Source of the DNA: Actinomycetes bacterium
GTDB lineage: Bacteria > Actinomycetota > Acidimicrobiia > Acidimicrobiales > Ilumatobacteraceae
DNA length: 13,140 nucleotides
Direction: 5' to 3'
NCBI GenBank assembly: GCA_023417265.1
Contig: JAEZFY010000101.1
Location: 1-13,140, forward strand
Position numbers and translations under genes: made by a program. Of this stretch, positions 7,170 to 13,140 are shown one piece after another; within the stretch, counting starts at the first letter, position 1, and each line of letters starts with the position of its first letter. The notes beneath the pieces are model-generated. The model saw nothing but the letters and a program-made list of their open reading frames with translations. It did not search any database and was not told the origin of the DNA.

Positions 7170-7177
7170 CGACGTCG

Positions 7178-7498
7178 ATGCCGTCCGAGCCGAAGACCCC
7201 GATCGTCATGCTCAACGACCGTCTCTTGGTGCGCCTGACCGACGACGGTGAGCGGCACACGGCCGGCGGGATCCTGATCCCGGCCACGGCCAAGATGGCC
7301 AAGCGTCTCGTCTGGGGCGAGGTCGTCGCCCTCGGCCCCAACGTGCGCGCCGCCGAGTCGGGCGACAAGGTGCTGTTCAGCCCCGACGATCGCTACGAGG
7401 TCGACGTCGGTGGCGAGGAGTTCACGATGCTGCGCGAGCGCGATCTGCACGCCGTCGCGGCGGCCCGCAACGAGACCAACACCGGCCTGTACCTGTAA
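7178..7498 (+). CDS. GroES-like (Cpn10) co-chaperonin, orphan and short-roofed
   Basis: A 106-residue Cpn10-family protein. GroES caps the GroEL ring during protein folding in the cytoplasm. Family landmarks are LNDRLLVRL (12-20), the mobile-loop region GERHTAGGILIPATAK (24-39) with the hydrophobic ILI that contacts GroEL, RLVWGEVVALGP (43-54), SGDKVLF (61-67), the GGEEF strand and the closing MLRERDLHAV. Between VALGP and SGDKV only about six residues occur, where E. coli and mycobacterial GroES carry a longer roof hairpin; phage T4 Gp31 also lacks that hairpin. A 13-residue tail (AAARNETNTGLYL) follows the usual end. No groEL is adjacent, so this is probably not the main groES of the genome and I give no symbol. 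ATG 7178 is backed by the upstream -10-like box; ATG 7208 is an alternative. Confidence 0.88.
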   Translation: MPSEPKTPIVMLNDRLLVRLTDDGERHTAGGILIPATAKMAKRLVWGEVVALGPNVRAAESGDKVLFSPDDRYEVDVGGEEFTMLRERDLHAVAAARNETNTGLYL

Positions 7499-7527
7499 CC
7501 ACCAGGGTTCGTGATCGCCCCCGCCCG

Positions 7528-7533
7528 TATCCT
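7528..7533 (+). promoter_or_regulatory. -10-like box TATCCT before hisI
   Basis: TATCCT ends 6 bases before the hisI ATG at 7540. It lies in the loop of a 5-bp inverted repeat, GCCCG (7523-7527) and CGGGC (7535-7539), whose right arm abuts the start codon. No Shine-Dalgarno sequence is present. Confidence 0.5.
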
Positions 7534-7539
7534 GCGGGC

Positions 7540-7902
7540 ATGGCTTCCGGCACCGTGATCGCTGCGACCCCCGACCAACTCGGGGCGGTCCGCTTCAACC
7601 ACGACGGGCTGGTGCCGGCGATCGCCCAGGACGCGACCTCCGGCGATGTGCTGATGATGGCGTGGATGAACGCCGAGTCGTTGACGCGCACGCTCGCCGA
7701 AGGACGGATGGTGTACTGGTCGCGCAGCCGTCAGGAACTGTGGCGCAAGGGCGACACGTCGGGCGACCGCCAGTTCGTTCGGCAAGCGTTCTACGACTGC
7801 GACGGTGACACGCTGTTGTTCCTCGTCGAGCAGGAGGGTGGCGGGGCCTGCCACACCGGTGCGCGCACGTGCTTCTTCCGTGCGTTCGGGCCTGCCGACT
7901 AG
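7540..7902 (+). CDS. hisI: HisI: phosphoribosyl-AMP cyclohydrolase
   Basis: HisI opens the adenine ring of phosphoribosyl-AMP, the third step of histidine synthesis, using zinc and magnesium in a cytoplasmic homodimer. The 120-residue protein is the single-domain form, without the HisE pyrophosphohydrolase fused in enterobacteria. Diagnostic motifs are VLMMAWMNAESL (37-48), YWSRSRQELWRKG (59-71), TSGDRQ, and the metal-binding YDCDGDT with Asp86, Asp88 and Asp90. The zinc cysteines are Cys87, Cys104 and Cys111 (in GGACHTGARTCFF). The start at 7540 is preceded by a -10-like box at leaderless spacing. The stop codon TAG (7900-7902) forms the start of the presumed -10 box of trpE, 9 bases upstream of that gene. 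hisI next to trpE is a familiar actinobacterial arrangement. Confidence 0.97.
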   Translation: MASGTVIAATPDQLGAVRFNHDGLVPAIAQDATSGDVLMMAWMNAESLTRTLAEGRMVYWSRSRQELWRKGDTSGDRQFVRQAFYDCDGDTLLFLVEQEGGGACHTGARTCFFRAFGPAD

Positions 7903-7905
7903 CGT
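7900..7905 (+). promoter_or_regulatory. -10-like box TAGCGT before trpE, overlapping the hisI stop
   Basis: TAGCGT ends 6 bases before the GTG start of trpE and its first three bases are the hisI stop codon. The nine intergenic bases leave no room for a leader peptide or attenuator between the genes, and no Shine-Dalgarno sequence is seen. trpE could be expressed from here, by read-through from hisI, or both. Confidence 0.4.
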
Positions 7906-7911
7906 CGCGCC

Positions 7912-9426
7912 GTGCGGTTCCAGCCCTCGCTCGCCGAGTTCCAGGCGTACGCCGCCGAGCACACGATCGTCCCGGTGTGGACCGAACTGCTCGGCGATCT
8001 CGAAACCCCCGTCTCGGCGTTCGCCAAGCTGGTCGGAGACGCGCCCGGGTTCCTGCTGGAGTCGGTCGAGCACGGCGAGCGCTGGAGCCGCTTCTCGTTC
8101 GTCGGCCGCGACCCGTCGGCGACGCTGGTGCTGCGCGACGGGCAACTCACCGTGACCGGCGAGTTGCCCGCCGGGATCCCCACGGACGCCGGCATCCTCG
8201 CCGCGATCGAGGCCCTGACAGCGGCCTACTCGAGCCCGCCCTTCGCCGACCTCCCGCCGCTCCACGGCGGCATCATCGGCTACCTCGGCTACGACGTGAT
8301 CCGTGAAGTCGAGCGGCTCCCCGACGTCCCCGCCGACGACTCGGGGTTACCGGACGCGGTGATGAGCGTGATCGGCTCGCTGGCCGCGTTCGACCACTGG
8401 CGCCAGCGGATCTACCTGATCGAGAGCGTGCCGACCCACGGCCTCGACGCCGACGGCCTGGCTGCCGCGTACGCCGCCGCGACCGATCGCGTCGAGGCCG
8501 CCGCGGCGCGCCTGTCGCAACCGTTGCCGTACGCGCCGGTGCCACCGCCCCAGACGGGCGAAGCTGCGCCGAGCGTGCGCTCGTCGATGGCCGGCGGCAT
8601 GTACCAGCGGGCGGTCGAGGTCGCCAAGGAACACATCGTGGCCGGCGACATCTTCCAGGTCGTGCTCGCCCAGCGCTTCGACCTCGAGCTCGGCGCCGAT
8701 CCGTTCGACGTGTACCGCGTGCTGCGTCAGATCAACCCGAGCCCGTACATGTACTTCCTGCGTGATCCACAGGTGACGATTGTCGGCTCGTCGCCCGAAC
8801 CGATGGTGCAACTGCTCGGGCGGACCGTGGTCTCGCGCCCGATCGCCGGCACGCGCAAGCGCGGCACCACCGACGAGCACGACCGCCGCCTCGCCGCCGA
8901 ACTGCTCGAGCATCCGAAAGAGCGCGCCGAGCACGTCATGCTGGTCGACCTCGCCCGTAACGACGTCGGCCGGGTCGCCGAGTACGGCACCGTGCACCCC
9001 GACGAGCTGATGACGCTCGAGCGCTACAGCCACGTGATGCATCTCACATCGCAGGTGTCGGGCACGTTGCGCGACGGGTTGGGCCCGATCGACGTGCTCC
9101 GGGCGACGCTGCCGGCCGGCACGGTGAGCGGGGCCCCGAAGGTGCGCGCGATAGAGATCATCGACGCGCTCGAGCCGGTCAAGCGCGGGCCGTACGCCGG
9201 TGTGGTCGGCTACGTCGACTGGTCGGGCAACCTCGACACGGCGATCACGATCCGCACGATGTTCGTGCGTCCGCCCGACGCCGACGGGCGGGTGCTGGCG
9301 AGCGTCCAGGCCGGGGCCGGCATCGTCGCCGACTCCGTGCCCGACGACGAAGATCTCGAGTGCCACAACAAGGCCGCGGCGCTGCTCGCAGCGATCCCGG
9401 CGGCGCGGCGGATGAGCGCCAAGTGA
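7912..9426 (+). CDS. trpE: TrpE: anthranilate synthase component I
   Basis: TrpE converts chorismate to anthranilate, using ammonia from the TrpG glutaminase; it is the first committed step of tryptophan synthesis. The 504-residue length is typical. The N-terminal domain has TPVSAF (32-37) and LLES (48-51), the element that binds feedback tryptophan, followed by WSRFSFVG. The chorismate-binding domain (~228-495) has AGDIFQVVLAQR (244-255), INPSPYMYFL (274-283), SSPEPMV, PIAGTRKRG (310-318), HVMLVDLARND (341-351), PAGTVSGAPKVRA (401-413) and VQAGAGIVADS. PIAGTR with Ala is more usual in TrpE than in the PabB paralogue (PIKGTR). There is no fused TrpG domain and trpG is not in the window. The GTG start is supported by the alignment and the -10-like box. 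The stop overlaps the next start (GTGA). Confidence 0.96.
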   Translation: MRFQPSLAEFQAYAAEHTIVPVWTELLGDLETPVSAFAKLVGDAPGFLLESVEHGERWSRFSFVGRDPSATLVLRDGQLTVTGELPAGIPTDAGILAAIEALTAAYSSPPFADLPPLHGGIIGYLGYDVIREVERLPDVPADDSGLPDAVMSVIGSLAAFDHWRQRIYLIESVPTHGLDADGLAAAYAAATDRVEAAAARLSQPLPYAPVPPPQTGEAAPSVRSSMAGGMYQRAVEVAKEHIVAGDIFQVVLAQRFDLELGADPFDVYRVLRQINPSPYMYFLRDPQVTIVGSSPEPMVQLLGRTVVSRPIAGTRKRGTTDEHDRRLAAELLEHPKERAEHVMLVDLARNDVGRVAEYGTVHPDELMTLERYSHVMHLTSQVSGTLRDGLGPIDVLRATLPAGTVSGAPKVRAIEIIDALEPVKRGPYAGVVGYVDWSGNLDTAITIRTMFVRPPDADGRVLASVQAGAGIVADSVPDDEDLECHNKAAALLAAIPAARRMSAK

Positions 9427-10499
9427 CCGACGTCGGCGGGCTGTCGGCCGACGAACGGGCGGCCGCCCGGGCGTTCCTGCAGCGCGCCGAGGTGCGCCTG
9501 TCGACGCTGCATCGCGTCGCGTCGGCGCTGCTCTCGGGGGCGGGTGTGATGGTGCTCCTCCCGCCGATCGCCAAGGACGCGATCGTCACCGTCATCACGC
9601 GCCTCACGCAGGGCGACGTCGACGCCGTACGGGTGTTGCTGATCGCCGCCGCGAGCTTGTCGCTGGCGCTCCCGCTGGTCGCGTTCTGGCTCTTGATCCG
9701 CGACCTCACCCGGTTCTACTTCCACGGGCAACATCTGCTCGCCGACGGCCAGAACCTGTTCCTGCCGCGGTTCACGCTGACCGGCTTGCGGCTACCCGAC
9801 GACGAGCTCGGCGGGGCGGCCAGCGCGGCGCTCGACGAGGCGCGCCGCGACCCGGCGACGATCGAACTGCTGGTGCCCGCCCGGCCCGACGCCCAGGCCA
9901 AGGTCGATCGCCGGCTGACCGGTTACGGCATCGACCCGGCCGAATCCGACGTCGCCCGGGCGGCCGGGCTGTTCGCCCTCGCGGCCTCGACCGAGCGCTC
10001 GTTGCTGGCCGAGGTCGCCAAGGTGGAGGCCGGACTCGCCCGCCACCTCCAGCGCCTGCAGGTCATCGTGCTGCGCTACGTGAAGGCGCTGGTGGCGTTC
10101 ATGGCCACCGCCCTGGCGGTGTTCGCGATGAGCGCCGTCGAGGCCCGCAACGCCGTGATCGGCCCGATCGACGAGCTGTGGCTGGGAGCGATCCTGGCGC
10201 TGTGGGCGGCCGGCGTGGCGCTCGCCGTCGCCGCGCCGGTGCGCTGGGTCGAACAGATGCTGCGCGCCGAGGGGGCGACCCGTTCGGGCGTCGCCAACGA
10301 CACCGATCTGACCCGTGTCGAGCGGATCGCCACCGGCGTCGCCCTCGCCACGTGGACCCTCGCAGCCGCCGCGATCGTGATCGCCGCCGGGCAAGGGGCC
10401 TCGGCGAGTCACGCCTGGACGGTGCTCGCCGTCGCCGCCCTCTCCGGCGGCCTGCTGACGTGGCACGTGCTGCGCCTGCTCGACGACCGGCGCAGCTGA
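9423..10499 (+). CDS. Conserved-looking integral membrane protein of unknown function, coupled to trpE
   Basis: I do not recognise this 358-residue protein. It starts at a GTG overlapping the trpE stop by four bases, which decides the start and implies translation coupled to trpE. About six hydrophobic segments are visible: near 33-50, 70-92, 219-238, 252-273, 303-323 and 331-350. Two helices come first, then a soluble, charged region of ~125 residues (93-218) with an amphipathic stretch TERSLLAEVAKVEAGLARHLQ just before the third helix, then four helices. No signal peptide, Walker motif or catalytic motif stands out. Actinobacterial trp clusters often contain a small Trp-associated membrane protein, but this one is longer and I see no match. 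Position suggests a tie to tryptophan metabolism, but coupling alone is weak evidence. The next gene is convergent, with an 19-base gap. Confidence 0.85.
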   Translation: MTDVGGLSADERAAARAFLQRAEVRLSTLHRVASALLSGAGVMVLLPPIAKDAIVTVITRLTQGDVDAVRVLLIAAASLSLALPLVAFWLLIRDLTRFYFHGQHLLADGQNLFLPRFTLTGLRLPDDELGGAASAALDEARRDPATIELLVPARPDAQAKVDRRLTGYGIDPAESDVARAAGLFALAASTERSLLAEVAKVEAGLARHLQRLQVIVLRYVKALVAFMATALAVFAMSAVEARNAVIGPIDELWLGAILALWAAGVALAVAAPVRWVEQMLRAEGATRSGVANDTDLTRVERIATGVALATWTLAAAAIVIAAGQGASASHAWTVLAVAALSGGLLTWHVLRLLDDRRS

Positions 10500-10518
10500 G
10501 CTACCCGAGGCCGCTGGG

Positions 10519-11106
10519 CTAGAACAGCAGCAACAGGGCGAAGATGGCCGCCCAGCACACGAACACCAGGCTGATCAGCACCGACACGAGCGCCAGTACC
10601 GGATAGCTCGTGAGCGCCGAGACGGTGGCGGTCAGGCGCGCCGCGGTCTGGGCGCCCGTGCCGACGACCCCTTTGAGGCCCCACAGCGTGCGCGTCACGT
10701 CGACCGCGCCGGACGAGTCGAGCCGGGCCTGGTAGTGGCGGGTGCCGTCCTCGTCGGTGACCTGGAAGGTGTCGATCAAGGCCGTCGCCTGCCGGCCCTG
10801 GGCGAGCAGTGAGCGGACCTCTCCCGCCAGCTCGGGGACGTGACGCTTGACCGCCCGCACGCGCCACCAGCCGAGCAGCGCCGCCCCGACGGCGACGACG
10901 GCGAAGAACCCGCCGATGACGATCCACACGTTCTCGCGGTCGTCGAGCGCGGCCAAGCCGAGCAGGAACGAGCCGACGCACACGACGATTACCCAGATCG
11001 CGATCACCGCCGCGAACCGCGCAGCGCGCCGGGCCAGCGCGGTGACCTGCGACACGGCGCGGGTGGTGTAGATGTCGAGTTGCGCCATCGAGAACGGTTC
11101 GCTCAC
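10519..11106 (-). CDS. Small membrane protein of unknown function
   Basis: A 195-residue protein without a recognised family. Three hydrophobic segments appear: residues ~30-52 (AAVIAIWVIVVCVGSFLLGL), ~59-80 (the segment with FFAVVAVGAALLGWW) and ~168-194 at the extreme C-terminus, which ends in LLLLF. Between the second and third lies a soluble part of ~85 residues, first basic (RVRAVKRHVPELAG), then an FQVTDEDGTRHYQARL stretch that looks like beta strands. I chose GTG 11106 because TAGGCT, a -10-like box, ends exactly 7 bases upstream; ATG 11088 would give 189 residues and is a fair alternative. The gene diverges from ygfZ with 34 bases between starts and converges on the trpE-linked membrane gene. 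Two unknown membrane proteins end to end may be related in role, but nothing in sequence shows it. Confidence 0.8.
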   Translation of the reverse strand: MSEPFSMAQLDIYTTRAVSQVTALARRAARFAAVIAIWVIVVCVGSFLLGLAALDDRENVWIVIGGFFAVVAVGAALLGWWRVRAVKRHVPELAGEVRSLLAQGRQATALIDTFQVTDEDGTRHYQARLDSSGAVDVTRTLWGLKGVVGTGAQTAARLTATVSALTSYPVLALVSVLISLVFVCWAAIFALLLLF

Positions 11107-11113
11107 GCCGCGC

Positions 11114-11119
11114 AGCCTA
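11114..11119 (-). promoter_or_regulatory. -10-like box TAGGCT for the minus-strand membrane protein
   Basis: On the minus strand TAGGCT ends 7 bases before GTG 11106. It is part of the palindrome GCCTAGGC (11116-11123), so the opposite strand reads TAGGCA, a poorer -10 for ygfZ 17 bases from its start. Confidence 0.45.
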
Positions 11120-11140
11120 GGCACGCGGCACACTGTCGTC

Positions 11141-11797
11141 GTGGAGATCCCCGCCAACGTCCTCGGACCGCGCGACACCATCGTCGTCGAGGGTCGCGAC
11201 GCCGTGAGCTACGTGCACTCGCAGGTCACCCAGGATGTCGCCGCGATGGCGGTCGGCGACGTGCGCTGGACGTTCGTCCTCGAACCGACCGGCAAGGTCG
11301 TGGCCCTGGCGCGCGTGCGACGGGCCGCCGAGGAGCGGCTCGAGCTCGACACCGACGCCGGATTCGGCGACGTCCTCCTGGCGCGTCTCAACCGTTTCAA
11401 GATCCGCGTGGCGGCCGACACCACCCTGGTCCCGGCCCCGGCCGATGCGCCACCCGGCGACGACGCCGCCCGGGTCGAGTTCGGGTGGCCGGCGATGGGC
11501 GCCGAGATCGTGCCGGGGGAGACGCTGCTCGCCGGCACCGGCCTGGCCGGCCTCGCGGTCAGCTTCACGAAGGGCTGCTATCCCGGCCAGGAACTGGTCG
11601 AACGGATGGACAGCCGGGGGGCGAGCGCCCCGCGGCGTCTCCGCCGGGTGCTCGTCGACGCCGGTGCGGCACCCGGTGATCCGGTCGTCGACCGGGCCGG
11701 TGGCGAGCCCGCCGGCGAGTTGACGACCGTGGCCGGGCGGCACGCCCTGGCGTGGGTCCGCCGCGGCGCCGAGGTCGGCGAGCCGATCAGCTTCTGA
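11141..11797 (+). CDS. ygfZ: YgfZ/GcvT-domain folate-binding protein
   Basis: YgfZ-family proteins resemble the T-protein of the glycine cleavage system and, with tetrahydrofolate, help assemble or repair certain iron-sulfur enzymes. The decisive evidence is the family signature KGCYPGQE at 144-151 with the key Cys146, inside FTKGCYPGQELVERMDSRG. The N-terminal part (DTIVVEGRDAVSYVHSQVTQDV, then VLEPTGKVVALARV) follows the usual folate-binding pattern, and the C-terminal ~50 residues form the small barrel domain. At 218 residues it is shorter than the ~300 of many homologues. I chose GTG 11141 as the first start near the family N-terminus; the frame remains open to 11072 but that part is antisense to the divergent gene. 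Unlike most starts here it lacks a well-spaced -10-like box, so the start is less certain. Confidence 0.9.
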   Translation: MEIPANVLGPRDTIVVEGRDAVSYVHSQVTQDVAAMAVGDVRWTFVLEPTGKVVALARVRRAAEERLELDTDAGFGDVLLARLNRFKIRVAADTTLVPAPADAPPGDDAARVEFGWPAMGAEIVPGETLLAGTGLAGLAVSFTKGCYPGQELVERMDSRGASAPRRLRRVLVDAGAAPGDPVVDRAGGEPAGELTTVAGRHALAWVRRGAEVGEPISF

Positions 11798-11846
11798 GCG
11801 TTCGCCACGGGCGCGTGGAATGCCCGTTGCGGGTGGGGGGTTGGAC

Positions 11847-12899
11847 GTGAGGATGCCCTCCGATCTGCGCCTGTCCGTGCTCGACCTGATCCCCGTCCAC
11901 CGGGGTCAGACGACGGCCGATGCGATGGCCGCCACGATTGCCCTCGCCCAACGCGCCGACGCCCTCGGCTACACCCGCTACTGGTTCGCCGAGCACCACA
12001 ACATGGCCGCGGTCGCGTCCACGTCGCCGGCCGTGATGGTGGGCGTCGTGGCCGCCCAGACCCAGCAGATTCGTGTCGGGTCGGGCGGGGTGATGCTCCC
12101 CAACCACGCTCCGTTCGTGGTGGCCGAGCAGTTCGCCGCACTCGAAGCCGTCGCCCCTGGCCGAATCGATCTCGGCATCGGCCGCGCCCCGGGCAGCGAC
12201 CAGGTGATCACTGCCCTGCTGCGCCAGTACGGGGCGACCAGCGACGTCGACCGGTTCCCGAGCCACGTCACCGACATCCTCGCCATGCTCGGCGGTGGGG
12301 GAGCCGAGCTGAACCTCCGCGGCGGCCAGACCTACGCCGTGCACGCCACGCCAGCCGCGGCCGGGCGCCCCGAGGTGTGGCTGCTCGGTTCGAGCGACTA
12401 CTCGGCCACGCTGGCCGGCCAACTCGGCCTGCCGTACGTGTTCGCCTACCACTTCGCCGGTGACGGCATCGAGCGGGCGCTCGAGCTGTACCGGTCGAAC
12501 TTCCGGGCATCGACGTGGCTCGACGCCCCGCGCACGTTCCTCACGATCAACGCCTCGGTCGCCGACACGGCCGACGAGGCGCTCGCCCGGGCGCTGCCGA
12601 ACCTCAACCAGATGGCACGGCTGCGCACTGGCAAGCCGCTCGGCCCGCTCGAACGGGTGGAAGAAGCCGAGCAGTACGTCCGCGATGCGGCCGAACAGCG
12701 CCTGATCGAGGCGATGGGCGCACGGTGGGTGATCGACGACGCGGCGGGCGCCGGTGCCCGCGTGCGCGAGCTGGCGGTGCGTTACGGCGTCGACGAAGTG
12801 ATGGTGTCGCCGGCCGCGGGCAGCCGCAGCGACGAACCGGTGCACCGCACCGCCGCCCGCGAGCGCACGCTCGAACTGCTCGCCAAAGAACTCCTCTAG
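11847..12899 (+). CDS. LLM-class flavin-dependent oxidoreductase (MsnO8-like luciferase family)
   Basis: A luciferase-like TIM-barrel oxidoreductase of about 350 residues, probably using FMNH2 or F420. The opening LRLSVLDLIPVHRGQT, then ADALGYTRYWFAEHHNM, SPAVMVGVVAAQT, RVGSGGVMLPNHAPFVVAEQF, LEAVAPGRIDLGIGRAPGSD and PEVWLLGSSDYSA are typical of the MsnO8-type group (luciferase family oxidoreductase, group 1). FAEHHN is the usual active-site segment. Three starts are possible: ATG 11820, GTG 11847 and ATG 11853. I prefer 11847 because the G-rich GGTGGGGGG (11832-11840) could serve as its Shine-Dalgarno sequence and the protein then begins close to the family N-terminus. It follows ygfZ by 49 bases with no -10-like box, so it may be co-transcribed with it. 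The substrate is unknown; many members are orphan monooxygenases. Confidence 0.92.
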   Translation: MRMPSDLRLSVLDLIPVHRGQTTADAMAATIALAQRADALGYTRYWFAEHHNMAAVASTSPAVMVGVVAAQTQQIRVGSGGVMLPNHAPFVVAEQFAALEAVAPGRIDLGIGRAPGSDQVITALLRQYGATSDVDRFPSHVTDILAMLGGGGAELNLRGGQTYAVHATPAAAGRPEVWLLGSSDYSATLAGQLGLPYVFAYHFAGDGIERALELYRSNFRASTWLDAPRTFLTINASVADTADEALARALPNLNQMARLRTGKPLGPLERVEEAEQYVRDAAEQRLIEAMGARWVIDDAAGAGARVRELAVRYGVDEVMVSPAAGSRSDEPVHRTAARERTLELLAKELL

Positions 12900-12903
12900 C
12901 GGT

Positions 12904-13140
12904 TCAGGGGAGGCGGGCCCGCAAGCGGGCGAACTCGGCGGTGTCGCGGAGCGGGCCAAGCTCGTTGGCGTGATCCATCACGACGCCGAGCAGGTGGGCC
13001 AGATGATCGGGTTCGTGATCGCTGTCGTCGACCGCGGCGGCGAGCCATTGCAGGGCCGTGGCGTGATCGCCCATCGCCGCCGACGCGCGGGCGACCACCA
13101 CGGCGAGCGTCGACGCCCGCCGGTGGGGGTAGCTCTCGAC
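12904..13140 (-). CDS. C-terminal end of a TPR-like helical protein (runs off right edge)
   Basis: The last 78 codons of a minus-strand gene whose start lies beyond the right edge; the frame is open through base 13140. The sequence is helical and repeat-like: STLAVVVARASAAMGDHATALQWLAAAVDD has the spacing of a tetratricopeptide repeat helix pair (A..G....A...L..A), and the end, LGPLRDTAEFARLRARLP, resembles the closing segment of many TPR-containing regulators and cyclase-like ATPases (L..L..dp.F..L..rL). The catalytic or signalling part would be outside the window, so no function can be given. GTG at 13101 and ATG at 13071 are internal, not starts. It converges on the flavin oxidoreductase gene with only four bases between the stops and no visible terminator. 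Confidence 0.7.
   Translation of the reverse strand, partial: VESYPHRRASTLAVVVARASAAMGDHATALQWLAAAVDDSDHEPDHLAHLLGVVMDHANELGPLRDTAEFARLRARLP

Noticed and set aside
7124..7450. Upstream extension of the lipoprotein frame, giving 328 codons
   Set aside because: It would run antisense through the GroES-like gene and bury the signal peptide; starting at GTG 7123 gives a sensible lipoprotein.
8347..9366. Minus-strand open frame of 339 codons inside trpE
   Set aside because: Antisense to conserved TrpE motifs; no recognisable domain.
10500..10518. Possible bidirectional terminator between the two convergent membrane-protein genes
   Set aside because: Only 19 bases with no convincing stem or T run.
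11798..11846. ATG 11820 as the start of the flavin oxidoreductase
   Set aside because: The extra residues (MPVAGGGLD) are not expected at the family N-terminus and no suitable ribosome binding site or -10 box precedes this ATG; not fully excluded.

Overview
The window is very GC-rich, almost wholly coding, and reads as part of an actinobacterial chromosome. GTG starts, 4-bp start/stop overlaps and a hisI-trpE pair all fit. Gene content (PriA/HisA-type isomerase, YgfZ, an MsnO8-like flavin oxidoreductase, a Kv-beta-like aldo/keto reductase) suggests Acidimicrobiia, perhaps an Ilumatobacter relative. That placement is inference only; no rRNA or marker-gene search could be run.

Layout. (a) 1-1164: the 3' part of hisA, then hisF overlapping it by one base (TGATG). 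The first ~60-90 bases are not the expected hisA sequence: read on the minus strand they encode the N-terminal half of HisA (motif KLQTGGGVRSEAD), so the left end is an inverted join, most likely an assembly or amplification chimera. (b) 1220-2930: a short crotonase-family protein and an aldo/keto reductase, each with its own promoter-like box. (c) 2988-6499: two overlapping genes for the halves of a heterodimeric ABC exporter with one consensus and one degenerate ATP site. (d) 6464-7498: a minus-strand putative lipoprotein whose 3' end overlaps the exporter, diverging from an orphan GroES-like protein that appears to lack the roof hairpin. (e) 7540-10499: hisI, trpE and a six-helix membrane protein packed head to tail; trpE and the membrane protein overlap by GTGA. 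(f) 10519-13140: a minus-strand membrane protein diverging from ygfZ, then an LLM flavin oxidoreductase, and the C-terminal end of a TPR-like protein entering from the right edge on the minus strand.

How the genes work together. hisA, hisF and hisI supply steps of histidine synthesis (ProFAR isomerase, imidazole-glycerol-phosphate synthase cyclase subunit, PR-AMP cyclohydrolase). trpE catalyses the first committed step of tryptophan synthesis. The two exporter halves should form one complex. The other genes are single units with no clear shared pathway.

The main pattern beyond the genes is regulatory. Of the ten start codons not coupled by overlap to the gene before them, eight have a -10-like hexamer (TANNNT in seven, GACACT in one) ending 6-8 bases before the start codon, mostly with no Shine-Dalgarno sequence. 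That is the spacing expected for leaderless mRNAs. I see no mobile element, CRISPR array, tRNA or rRNA, and no strong intrinsic terminator. No non-coding gap exceeds 60 bases.
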